Positions 24,901-41,639 of a DNA stretch of 64,000 nucleotides are shown here, one piece after another; the first letter of the stretch is position 1, and every line of letters starts with the position of its first letter. Below the pieces are notes generated by a model, which ran no database searches, was not told where the DNA came from, and saw nothing but the letters and a program-made list of their open reading frames with translations. The translations under genes were made by a program, and so were the position numbers. The DNA comes from Pempheris klunzingeri (Eukaryota; Chordata; Actinopteri; Acropomatiformes; Pempheridae). The stretch covers positions 22,171,885-22,235,884 of the forward strand of contig NC_092029.1 in NCBI RefSeq assembly GCF_042242105.1, read 5' to 3'.

Positions 24901-25065
24901 CGCTGGATCCCGGTCCCGGTCCCCGGCAGCGGCGCCGTCTCCCATCGGACTGTCGTCGTAGCCGGACACAAACACATCATTTGCCATGTCCCATTCACTG
25001 CTGCTGACAGAGTTATTCTCCGAGCTCTGCTGGCGGACGGTCGGTTTCTCCTTCACACTGCTCAT
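10276..25065 (-). CDS. ddhd1: DDHD1, phosphatidic acid-preferring phospholipase A1
   Basis: Thirteen exons join without a phase error: 24288-25065, 22348-22524, 21699-21827, 19453-19600, 19264-19373, 18361-18467, 17759-18015, 15907-15982, 14929-15078, 14624-14688, 14131-14309, 10942-11199 and 10276-10460. The product is 872 aa, close to the human forms. The enzyme removes an acyl chain from phosphatidic acid and related phospholipids in the cytosol and at membranes. Seen in order: an acidic, low-complexity N-terminus; a conserved block from about residue 126 ([15 protein letters not shown]); [13 protein letters not shown]; the lipase motif SHSLG with the likely nucleophile Ser518; and the DDHD region from about residue 595 ([19 protein letters not shown]) to the C-terminus. 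The start is the ATG at 25065 in a good context (ACCATGA); I see no ATG upstream in frame. Exon 12 joins directly to exon 13, so a segment present in a longer human isoform is missing from this model. Confidence 0.95.
11400..12420 (+). mobile_element. LINE with reverse-transcriptase remnant, 5' part (host of a nested insertion)
   Basis: Within a ddhd1 intron, on the plus strand, frames encode [34 protein letters not shown] and [12 protein letters not shown], followed by CVDFEH-like residues. These are conserved pieces of the finger and palm of a non-LTR reverse transcriptase common in fish. The upstream 'caccttattgtggtaggggg' stretch is typical of the noncoding part of the same element. Frameshifts and deletions are plain. 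Its 3' end continues at 13204 after another LINE. Confidence 0.65.
12425..13203 (+). mobile_element. L2/Maui-like LINE 3' end nested in another LINE
   Basis: It begins near the shared 'cccatgatgcactgggctcc' block and ends with 'ggcactatataaataaag' followed by about 19 copies of ATTG. This is the usual 3' end and short-tandem tail of fish L2-type elements. Its middle is replaced by an internal 44-bp tandem array. It separates the two halves of the host LINE. Confidence 0.7.
12616..12918. repeat. 44-bp tandem repeat, about seven copies
   Basis: The unit starts 'aggttcctgtggatcctggt' and recurs at 12616, 12660 and onward. One copy is shortened. The unit seems to derive from the LINE 3' region in which it lies. 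It is open in several frames, which creates spurious reading frames on both strands. Confidence 0.85.
13204..13482 (+). mobile_element. 3' part of the interrupted LINE, ending in a (GGAT)n tail
   Basis: The stretch with 'aggatgcctcct', 'tggctcaggatcccagagaa' and the final GGAT tandem tail at about 13450-13480 matches the 3' untranslated end of the LINE type whose coding remnant is at 11400-12420. Together they show one older element split by the L2-like insertion. Confidence 0.6.
13515..13840. repeat. Dispersed teleost repeat
   Basis: The sequence around 'tattttggaaaacttgg' and 'ttagcttagcttagcacaaa' resembles a common nonautonomous repeat of fish genomes. A related piece ('tagctgagcttagcacaaac') is at about 28200 in cgrrf1. 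The class is not decided here. Confidence 0.45.
17451..17540. repeat. (TTTGA)n microsatellite
   Basis: About 18 copies of the pentamer TTTGA, with two single-base variants, in ddhd1 intron 7. Confidence 0.95.
19904..20400. mobile_element. Decayed, internally deleted Tc1-like transposon
   Basis: The left end 'cagtactgtgcaaaagtctt' followed by 'aggccagtg' is the typical terminal sequence of a fish Tc1-like element. 'aatatttggtgtgaccaccc' and 'aggtacacttgcac' are internal landmarks. Later pieces (around 'ccgatgagtcaaa' and 'gctgcagcagaaggccgatt') are scattered remains of the transposase region. There is no open transposase frame. It lies in ddhd1 intron 4. Confidence 0.65.
20932..20990. repeat. 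(GT)n microsatellite
   Basis: About 29 GT units with one interruption, in ddhd1 intron 4. Confidence 0.95.
21903..22012. repeat. (GT)n microsatellite with GA interruptions
   Basis: A GT tract with a few GAGT interruptions, about 75 bp upstream (in ddhd1 sense) of the acceptor of the third exon. Confidence 0.95.
22889..22932. repeat. (GT)n microsatellite
   Basis: About 22 GT units with single interruptions, in ddhd1 intron 1 near the large minisatellite. Confidence 0.9.
23093..24228. repeat. 20-bp minisatellite, about 57 copies
   Basis: The unit is close to 'tgatgcctgtagggtgctac'. Copies differ at a few fixed positions (cctg, ccgg, tggg, gcgg before TAGG; ctac or ctag after GTG), and higher-order patterns of variants can be seen, such as alternating ctag/ctac units. 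A few units have a one-base deletion. The array fills much of ddhd1 intron 1 and ends about 60 bp from the exon 1 donor. Confidence 0.97.
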
Positions 25066-25898
25066 GGTGTGACTGAGGAGGAGGCAGCAGCCCGATAAAA
25101 CAATGATACCGTGTAACACCGGATTAGCGGCTCCTCTGTCCCCAGCTGGAACATCTGTCTACCGTTACCGAGCTGCTCTGACCCCGACTACAGGTTTTAC
25201 CACTATAGACTGAGACTTAAAAACACGTCTAAACGCCACATATTCCTCCTGCTGGCCGGCCTGCTCAGACTGCCGCTCATATTCCCGTTTAGTGGTGATA
25301 AACGCTGGAGTGATGAATGGAGGCTGTAGCTAGGAGGGTAATCTCAGCCGCTCCGAGGCGTCAAGGTAACGAGACACATCTCACTTCCGGTTCAAACATT
25401 CAAAATAAACGCAGCATCAACGAGAGTGGACTAGCGAATCAGTCAGTACACAGCAAAGTAAAAAGGAATGTACATTTACTGAAGACAAAACTGTCTAAGT
25501 GGTTTTGCTGTTGTCATTTTCAGAACATATCCTGCGGCCTGCTCTTTCAGGTTTACTTTAACCTTTAAGCTTTTAATTTGAAGGCATGCTCACAGTCTTA
25601 ATACATTTGTTCTAACTGGCTTTCTCCGGTTCGCTTCATACGTTAGTGTAAACACGGGGAACTAACTCGTTTCGATATGTTTAGCGAGTATAATGCAAAA
25701 TAAAATGACCGTCAGGCTGTTTTGCGGCTAATAATACAGTTGTGCTAGATTTGGAATAACATAATCTGTTGTACACTTTCTATACCTTTTGGGCCACCGT
25801 AGTTTCACCCGAGGAGTTCCTGTCATGGCCGCCCTGGAAAGTGTTTACCAGAGGATTGTTTAATTACTTGGCTTTTTCTGTCACACAAATTCTATGAA
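25066..25898. promoter_or_regulatory. Shared upstream region of ddhd1 and cgrrf1
   Basis: The two start codons face away from each other 833 bp apart, so both 5' untranslated regions and promoters must lie here, unless upstream noncoding exons exist. No TATA box stands out. The two sides may have separate promoters. No coding sequence is recognised in the interval. Confidence 0.55.
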
Positions 25899-26237
25899 AT
25901 GGCAGCGGTTTTTCTTGTGACCTTGTATGAGTACTCGCCCCTCTTTTACATTAGTGTGGTTTCTTTGTGTTTCGTTGTCACCGCCGCCATGGTGCTCGGC
26001 TGGTAAGTGCTAGCCCAGTTAGCTTAGCCACTGCCCCGGTAACAACAGTGGGGTACAACCAGCTCCCTTTATGCGCACACTCTTCCATCCTCACACACAT
26101 GACCTCCACGTGTATGTGGATGTTGTTATCAGTAAGATTTGGCTCGTGGACATAACTATAAAGCAATACATCGCCGCAGTTCTCTAACATGAATTCTAGC
26201 CAGCTGTAATTACATGTTATACAGTCAGCTGTCATCT

Positions 26238-26270
<33 letters not shown>

Positions 26271-27921
26271 TATCAAACAGCTGACAAAGACAGAAATATG
26301 ATCATATTCGCATTTCTCATACATCATATATGATGTATGAGAAAGTAAACGTCATAAATAAGCTTCGCAAAGATAGACAAAAGTAAATGTGGAGTTATTA
26401 TAAACAAATAGGTGAATATATACCTCACTGTAACCCTGACCAGCAGCATACTAGATACAGGCCAGGTGTTTGTGTGCATTGTCAACAAACACAAATAGTG
26501 CAAAGAATCAATATTAAATAGGTAATAGATTACCTCAAGAAGTGGGTAGTTGTGGCCAGTATGTTCATGCACGGTCTATACAGCATGAAGGTTGTATATT
26601 GACTGTGTTGGATGATGAATGTGTGTGTTTTAAACCATAAAGATGTCATTTATACTTTGTTGTGTCTGCAGGTTTGGCTTTGATGTCCCAGTGATCCTTC
26701 GCAGCTCTGATGAGGCAGAGTCCACACTGCCAACCCCTGAGAAGCAAATGGTTCAGGTGACCAATCCCTTCACGCTGGAGATGGGCTCCGGGCCGGCATC
26801 TGTCACCGGTGAGTGGAGTCTTCATCAGTGGCATAACACAGGAAGTGGGAGGTAGGAGATGGCCTGACCTGGATTTAAAGAGTCTGGGGACGTTGCATGC
26901 TGTCTCCATCCAACAAATATGGTGAAGGTTTACTAGGGAACCCAAAGTACTACACGTTCCACTGTGGTCACTGAACAGCTGCCACATGTGGACCACTGTA
27001 CCTGAATCAGTACCAATATCAGTACCATCAGTACCTGTATCCTTGATACAGGTATCATTTCTGTTTCTGTTTCTGTTGTGGGGCTGGAGGCATTCATGTG
27101 ATTGTATGAAAATCATCAATGAACTTATACGACTATAAATGTGCAAAGTTCCAACTGTATAAATCCAACAATACCTACCTGTTTGTAGCACCCTCATCTT
27201 TTGTGTCCCAGGCAGTGATAACATTAGCAAACACTCCTTGCAGATGGTGTGTCAGTGAGGCCGTGCTGTCTGGAGCCCTGTGTCCTGAGCTGTTTCTGGG
27301 GCTGTGAGGTCAGCGCCCTGCAGAGAGGGCTGCAGGCCCACCAGCACGGCTCCAGGCTCAGCACCCAGCAACACTTCCAGGAAGCCCTGCACCTCCGCTA
27401 CTACCACTGCCAGAGCTTCCGGTATCCTTTACAGTCCTGACAATCACTCACACTCACAAGGATTGCTATAATGACAGGCATATGGCACACACACAGTCAC
27501 ACACACAGTCACACACACACACACATGCAGTCTGTGTACATGTATACATAGAGGTCAGCTCACCTAAATCACAAATGAGCATAAATTGGTGCCTCTGGTT
27601 TATCTGAGCATGCAGATGATATACATGGCAGACTGCTCTGCTGTTGCTTGACGTATACTGAGGTGGCGTCATGGTTATGTCGGTGTTTCCTATGGGAGGA
27701 ATTAGTACTCCACAAAATAACACAAACCAAAATGGACCAAGAAATCATCGGTCATTTCGAAGTTAAGTGCCGCTCTAACAACAGTAATCAATCAAAGCAG
27801 TCAATATTCTAGTTTTATCGTGGTTCCATCATATGTTGTCATGATGGCACAGAGATTTATTTATTATTTGTAGCTTACACACATTGTTCCTACAGTAGCT
27901 CCTGCTGTTAGCCTCTTTGAC

Positions 27922-27956
<35 letters not shown>

Positions 27957-30714
27957 AGAATCGGCAGTGAGGACAGAGAGGAACGACACACACAGATTCC
28001 TGCTGAACGAGGGATCACAGATTTTGGCCCGCTGCCAAGGGGCTGCTACCCTCTTGTGGCTGTGCTGACGCTGGCTGATCCCGAGGCCAGAGACACGTAC
28101 GACATCGTGAGTCCGTCTCCTGTTCCATGAGCTGCTTTAATAATCGACTGCATCAGTTTGTCAGTCTCATCTCCACAGAGACGCCTCCAGGACCTTTAGC
28201 TGAGCTTAGCACAAACACTGAACTGCAGCAAAGCGAGTCAAGAGTGTGTGTGTGGAGTCCCATCGCATCCAGCAGAGCAGCCCAAGCTCTCTAGGAAGAA
28301 AATTAAACAAAAAACCTTGGCACAGAAAGGAGAAACTTCCAAACAAGTGATTCAAAACCACTAATGAAAGAAAGCACTGATGCTGTTTTGTTCTTTCAGG
28401 TGGCCAGTGTGAGCGTACTTCATGTTCCCGATGACAAATACAGCCTTTCTGCGCGGGTTCTCTTTCAGTATCTTCTCACCTCACAAGGGAACATGTATGA
28501 GCTAAAGGTACGTCACCTTCCTTCTTCTCTGTCATACCCACAGTCAGCTTTTCCTCAGGGAGGGGGGGTCAAATCAGCTGATAGACAGTGCATTATTAGC
28601 AAGGTCAACAGAAACAGTGTTTGGAGAAGTAGGCAGAGTGCAGCAACTATCTATCTATCTATCTGTCTATCTATCTATGTTATTTGCATATTGCCAAAGC
28701 ATAACAGCATTATCTCCAGACTCTTTCCATAATGAGCAGCTCAGACCAAACTCTTTAATTAGAGAGAGACCAACGATTCAGGAACCTGAGGGATGAGAAA
28801 AACACAGAAAGGCTCCGGGGGAAGATACCAAGTTAGTAACAGACATTAAAGAGACATGAAGCATCAGGATGGAGAGGAAGAGGAGGAGAGAGGAGCCCAG
28901 TGCATCATGGGAGTCCCCTATAGCAGCATAACTAGGGGCTGGTCCAAGGCCTGATCCAGCCCTGAACTATAGGCTTTATCACTACGGAAGGTTTTTAGTC
29001 TACTCTTAAATGTAGAGAGGGTGTCTGCCCCCCAAACCCAAACTGGAAGGAGATTCCACAGGAGAGGAGCCTGATAGCTGAAAGCTCTGGCTCCATCACT
29101 ACTTTAGAGGACTTTAGGAACCACCAGTAGGCCTGCAGTCTGGGAGCACAGTGCTCTAGTGGGGTAGTACGGTACTATAAGTTCTTTAAGATATGATGGA
29201 GCCTGAACATTAAGAACCTTGTAGGTGAGGAGAAGGATTTTAAACTCTGTTCTAGATTTAACTGGAAGCCAATGAAGAGAAGCCAGTACAGGAGAAATGT
29301 GGTCTCTTCTCTTAGTTCTCATCAGAACAGGAGCAGCAGCGTTCTGGACCAGCTGGAGAGTCTTTAAGGACTTATTGGGGCAGCCTGATAATAAAGAGTT
29401 ACAATAGTCCAACCTAGAAGTGACAAATGCATGCCTTCTCCGTATTAACAGTTTTCATGTAAGTCAAATGTTGAATAATGAAAATCAAACAAAACGCTTA
29501 CATGCAGCCTGTGTAAGGAGTTACTACCCAGCAGCCCGTCCTGTTGTTCAGTGCTTGCACGTGTCAGACGTTCTGAAGTGGCAGCAGAATTTGGTCTAGT
29601 TAAATGTATCAGTGGAATCAGAGCAGAAAACAATGTAAAGTAGCGGTGATGATGCAGGATGACAGTCTTCAGACCTGTCCTCTGAATGACTTACACTCTG
29701 TCTGTACAATGGCACGGTGTGTTGGATCAGTGTGAATGGAAACAGGACCAGAGGTTAAAGGCTGTGAAAGTGACCTCAGAATCACCCTCTCTATGGCCCC
29801 TGTGGACAGGAGGAATAATTCCAGCAGCCAATAATGTAATGAAAACATGTGAACCGTAAAGTGAAGGTCAGGTTAACTGGAGGTCCACAGAGGCCTCTGA
29901 TGGTGGATGTGAACTGAGGACATGATGAGAGAGACAAACTGTGCAGCTCAGGCCAGCATAGGCTGACATTTAGTCCCCCGTGGGTCAGTCTTCAAAGGCA
30001 CCGCATCCTCCATCTCAAATGATACAGCTGGAGAGCATCTTCATCAGACTCTGTGTCCGTCAGAGTCCACAGACTCTGACCTTTGCCCTGACACTATAGT
30101 GGTTATGTTTGAGCCTCAGAACAGTGAACTGTCCCGCTGGGATGGTTCTACAAATAGATCGAGCCATTGTTAGCATAGTGTCATCTCTGCTTTGACGAGT
30201 TCAAGTGTCCCTGTGAGAAACCATGTCCTCCCGTCTCCTGCAGCCTCTCTTCATGTCAGCTGACAGCGGGGGGGTGTCTGGGCCTCCTGATGCAGAGCAG
30301 AGCACCCCACCCAGCGAACCCAACAGTGAGGCCAGCAGAGTGGAGCAGAGTCCAGTGGAGGAGGAGGTGGAGGAGGAGGAGCAGCAGGAGGAGGAGGAGC
30401 AGGAGCAGGAGGAGGAGGAGGAGCAGGAGGAGGAGGAGCAGGAGCAGGAGGAGGAGGAGGAGCAGGAGGAGGAGGAGGGGAAGGAAGAGGCGGAGGGGGA
30501 GAGGGAGGAGGAGGAGGAGGAGGAGGACTGGTCTAAGGGCGGGGGCAGAGACTGTGTGGTGTGTCAGAATGCAGCAGTGAACAGGGTGCTGCTGCCCTGC
30601 AGACACGCCTGTGTGTGTGATAGCTGTGTGTCACACTTCCAGCACTGCCCCATCTGCAGGGCCTTCGTCCTGGAGTCCTTCACCCTGGCACAGGGACCCG
30701 CTGCACCGCTATGA
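25899..30714 (+). CDS. cgrrf1: CGRRF1, membrane-anchored RING-finger protein
   Basis: Six exons join in phase: 25899-26002, 26672-26808, 27244-27421, 27959-28106, 28400-28507 and 30244-30714, giving 381 aa against about 332 in human. The protein is a growth-linked RING E3 ligase of the ER membrane. Seen: an N-terminal hydrophobic segment at residues about 8-34 (MAAVFLVTLYEYSPLFYISV), the WFGFDVPVILR block, the middle region with FGPLPRGCYPLVAVLTLAD, and a C-terminal C3HC4 RING at residues 329-363 (CVVC...PCRH...CVCDSC...CPIC). The start is the ATG at 25899; it encodes the family N-terminus, while the later ATG at 25989 would lose the anchor. The extra length is mostly an acidic Glu/Gln run at about 264-319. 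The third donor is GTATCCTTT, a U12-type site. Human CGRRF1 lies near DDHD1 and PSMC6, in agreement with this neighbourhood. Confidence 0.95.
26313..26344. repeat. Perfect 32-bp palindrome
   Basis: The 32 bases from 26313 equal their own reverse complement without a spacer. The centre is ATAT. It lies in cgrrf1 intron 1. No known element is recognised. Confidence 0.9.
27925..27956. repeat. Poly-C run at the cgrrf1 exon 4 acceptor
   Basis: About 32 uninterrupted C residues lead straight into the AG acceptor at 27957-27958. The length in the assembly may not be exact, since such runs are hard to sequence. Confidence 0.85.
28785..29445 (-). mobile_element. L2/Maui-like LINE 3' fragment
   Basis: On the minus strand it encodes the reverse-transcriptase C-terminus (DYCNSLLSGCP, ASLHWLPVKSR, APSYLKELIVPYYPTRAL) and then the shared 3' region ('ccatgatgcactgggctc' in reverse). 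It lies in the long fifth intron of cgrrf1, opposite to the gene. It is 5'-truncated and frameshifted. Confidence 0.75.
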
Positions 30715-31485
30715 CTCCAGACTGAGCCGCTCAGCGCTGGTAAAGCATGACAAAATAATCCCTGACACCAAATCAGCTCTGCTGTAGCAAAAGATAGACA
30801 GAAACGTGGTTTTCACCCTGTGAGCACAGAGGGGACGTAGCCACCGTGACATCACCCATCGGTCTGTAGACTGCTGTCACCATCTTTGTGCTTTGGAGCT
30901 AGAAGTGACGCCTGATTTTTTCCCCCCACCCACATGTTGTGAAGACCCAAGTCAGATTAGGTGTAAACGTAATCCGCCTCTGATTGGTTAGTGAGCAGGT
31001 AGCCCCGCCCTAAAGCCCCCCCTCCCTTCCTGGTGTAGCTTCCTCTAAATGAACATCCTGCTGTGCTGAAGAAGACTGTAAACTAGAGACTGAGAGCAGA
31101 AACTCATCAGAAAATGTTGACTGAGCTGATAAACGGGAGAGAAGTCGCCTCATTTCCTCATTGACTTTGCTAGAGAGGACATCCTCACGTACTGCCACCA
31201 CCGTCTGAGACACTGACCACAGAGAGAAAGATGGAGCAGATCACCATCAGCAGACTTCAGACTGTATCACTCTGAAGTATGCTGCAACAATACAGCTTCT
31301 CTGCATCACATGACTGTACTAATCACATGATGGTATTAATCACATGACTATTACAGTGGACTGAACTAGAACTGAATGAAAAATGTTTCTCACAAATGTA
31401 AATGAGCATGACCTCTTCCACACAGTGTGATCTGTTCCAGTGTTATTTGGAGGTAAACTGTAATTCTTAAATGTTTTAATGTTAA

Positions 31486-31642
<157 letters not shown>

Positions 31643-31652
31643 CCTCCTAACT

Positions 31653-31694
31653 GGACCTTCATGCCTTTCAGGGTCCTGAAGGGCATGAAGGTCC
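31653..31694. repeat. Near-perfect 20-bp hairpin beside the (GT)n tract
   Basis: Positions 31653-31672 and 31675-31694 are reverse complements with one mismatch and a two-base centre. It starts 11 bp after the GT tract. No known function. Confidence 0.85.
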
Positions 31695-33501
31695 CCCCTC
31701 ATCAGAAACAATCGGCACGACTCCCCATGTGCACATTTACACACAAGGCACCTTAACATGATGGCTTATTTGAATCTCCAGACACACAGACGGGATCAGT
31801 CAGCAGCAGAGTATTTATTAACCACAGACTATTACTTGGTAAACTCAGCGACACGATGGGGATGGTTAGCTCTGAACTGTAGGGAGGAGCTGTACAGACT
31901 GACGATGACTCTGACATGCTCATGCTCCTGTTGTTATGAGAGAACAGCAGATGTGAGCACTGAAGGAAAAACCCTGTGACTCCTCACAGCCTGGCGGGGG
32001 GGGGGGGGGTCTGGCTGTTCACCAGGGGCATCTCACAGTGGGTCAGGGCTTCATAGAAACATTTCAGTTGTATATTTGAAAGCCTTTATTCTTTAACTGA
32101 GATGCTGGTCAGTGTTTTCGAGGTATCGCACCACTGGCCAGGCTGACAGAAGAACTGGTGACCAGTCATGCAGGCACATCAGCAAGTAGAAGCAGCTTCT
32201 CGTTTTCTTGCCACTCTCTGCAGTGTGCTAAAATCATTTGTGCTTGTGTCTCCTCACTGTGTGTACACTTCCTTTTATTTCTAAAGCATTTATTTTATTT
32301 TATAAATCTGGAATAAACCCTTTTTGAGTTCATCTTCATTTTGGACATTCCTCATTTCCTAAAAGATGCTGCGCAACATTTAATGAAAACATATGTTCTT
32401 TCCTGCCCCGTGAGCTTTCCTCTGATAGCTCCACCTCTGCTGAGGCCCTCATCAGCATGTTGGTGTCATAGATGTGTGCTGTGAACACTGCAGTCTGTCA
32501 GGATCCAGCAACAGCAGGCAGACAGGCTGGTGGTGGACCAGGAGACGTCCAACACCCTCTTACGAACGAAAAGCCTTTTCAAACTGCTCACCGACAGATA
32601 AAATGTGCCTCACCTCCACCGTGCTGCAGTCGTGTCTCAGATGGCCTTTTACCACGGGCCCTGAAAAAGTATTCACCAGTCTGGGTCATCTCTCAGGAGC
32701 TCTTCTCACGGGGTCAAAGTGAAAGCTGAGCCTTGTACATGGGACTGTTAGCTTACATTGCCTGTCAATCAAATCAAACCACATTATGGATACAGTCAAT
32801 ACTACTAAAACTAAAGGGGGGGGGGGGGGGGATTTAAATCTGGTCACTTTTCGCCCCCACCAGAAGAATAATTACCATTTGTTTCATCCGTTTTTTCCTG
32901 AATTCCTGTAGTGGTTATACCTTGTTGAAATGATCCATGTTTAGTAAAAAACCTCTTACCAATAGTCTTATTTTTACTGCAAAAGCAAACTTCGTTTTAT
33001 CAAAATCATCTTGACTCTAGATCAGCTTACTGTCTTTTTCCAGAGCTTTCAGCCTTTATCAAGGACAGAGTTGTAAACTGTCACTGAATTGGTTCAGTTG
33101 GAAGGCTGGAGGCTGTTGAGTCCTGGACAAAAGTGAGCAAGGCATCTTGTTCCTTTAGTTTACCACTTCAAAAGGTTCATGGTTCATCTGTTTTGGACGA
33201 GCCAGTCACGGCCATGCTCGCTCACTGAATGAATGGTCATGAACACGGAGCAGAGGATATAACGGTGTATTTCAGGACATGAAGGGTATAAGTGTTCTGT
33301 GGAATGCCAGAATGAACAAGTGGAAACAGGAGCTACTGGTACGGACTGAAGTCACTTTGTTGGCAACTGAGAGAGAAAAATACTTTTTCTGTTGCTTCCC
33401 ACAAACATACACAATTTGGGTTTCTGGCCCTGAAGTATACAACACAGCAAATCATCAAAATGCAATGAAAACTATGAGAAAAGGACGAGGACACAGAGGA
33501 T

Positions 33502-40067
<6,566 letters not shown>

Positions 40068-40240
40068 GATGCCCCACTGAATGCTGGGAAACTGTGGCGT
40101 CACTACATTCAGTGCTGCAGTCAGCCAGCCAATCAGCGGCCGTCTTGTGACGTGCAGGTGTAAACATCTTCTGCCGACTGCAACAACCAGGAAGTGACCA
40201 CCTGCTCACATTTTCTCATATTATATTATTTGTTTGTACC
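40068..40240 (-). promoter_or_regulatory. Probable psmc6 promoter
   Basis: Directly upstream of the start codon lie a CCAAT box (about 40118-40122, in plus orientation) and a TGACG element (about 40147-40151), common in housekeeping promoters. No TATA box is obvious. The transcription start is not determined. Confidence 0.4.
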
Positions 40241-41639
40241 ACTGTCGTGCTGATGTCATGGTTAAGATCCGGGGATTTTTTTAAACAATTTTCTTGCCAG
40301 GAGGGGGCGTTAACCAGCCTAGTTTACATACTGTATATATTTATGATGCTTGTGATATATTATTACACAATGCACATTCTCAGCATGTGTTTATTTTACA
40401 GTTGTGCCTTTCTGTAAACTAGTTTACATTTATATGTATTATACTTACCATAAAACTGTTGCACATTTAGTTTTTGCACCACACTATTTTTATTCTTAAA
40501 TTGTTTATTTGCATTCTTTTCTACTTTGTAGGCTACTGAATGAATATAATTTAATTTATAATAAACAAAAGACTATCATATCTTATGTATACGTGAAAAA
40601 TAGGTCCACCTATACCTAAAAGCCCACTCTGTGAAAGGACAACACATAGTGCTGCCTACTACCATTTATTTTAATGTTTTGTGAGTATAAAAGAAATATG
40701 TGTTTCTAATCAAAATGTTAATCTTTATAATAGTGTTGATATTAATCTGCTGAGATCGCACTGATTTGGGGACATATAGAGAAAGTAAAGAGTAATGCCA
40801 GGAGTATTCATCCGTCTGACGCGCAGAGGGGAGCTCAGTGAGTCAGGAGGACGGACTCAGTGTCGAATCTTGTTTATCAGAAGAGAGCTCATGCCCCAAA
40901 GTCAGTGGTAAGACTAGCTCCAGGAATGTAGATTTCCATCCAGAGTGTGTGGTAATGGGCTTTCTGTGTACAATGACTAGAGGACTCTACTCTTATTGCT
41001 CCAAACGAGTCTAAGTGACATATAAACACAGGTCTGGAGTTAGTGTTTACACGTCAGAGGATGTGAGATGTGGTCATCTGAGGCCTTGTTCTCATGAGAA
41101 GTATGGACACTGTGGTGACGAACACTAATCTGTTTGTTTCATTTCGCCCTCTCTTATCATAACATGGCACATGGCCTGGAGACAGCCTGTGTTAAAGGAG
41201 CCAGAAACAGAAATAACACTGGTGAACAGCACTTTATGGTGAATCAGTAAACTTCAGACCTGGGTGAGTGGTCTGTCAGCGAGTCAGTGGGTGTTTTAGA
41301 GGGGTTTTTATGTGTTGAACAACTTCAAGAAGTTTAGAGGACTCTTTTTGAAACGGTAAACAGGCTAGAGTTAGCTTTGAAAGATGACACGTGGCTGTAT
41401 GGACAATGCAAAGACAGCAGAGGCTGATAATGTATGCAATGTTATTGACTAGGAAGAACTCCCACCGATGGCTGTCACATCAAGCAAGTCACCTCCTGAT
41501 AGAAAAGGCAGAGCAAGTAACAGCAGCACGTCATATCCACTCTGTCACAGCAGATTCAAACAGATCAGACATCAGACATGACGAGACGACAAGCACTAAC
41601 ACAGCTGAAATTACATAGTCATTAATAGTCAGGCAGTCT
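40241..41639. other. Intergenic stretch without recognised genes
   Basis: AT-rich in its left part. Frames at 41391-41618 show no family I recognise. No RNA gene or intact mobile element was seen. Confidence 0.4.

Noticed and set aside
24323-25098. Plus-strand open frames opposite ddhd1 exon 1
   Set aside because: They are GC-rich antisense shadows of the first coding exon of ddhd1.
25066-25119. Upstream extension of ddhd1 with a hydrophobic leader (LHGIIVLSGCCLLLSH)
   Set aside because: The codon at 25119 is GTG, not ATG. The first ATG in frame is at 25065, and the protein family has no signal peptide.
30256-30606. Poly-leucine open frame on the minus strand
   Set aside because: It is the antisense of the Glu-rich coding tract of cgrrf1.
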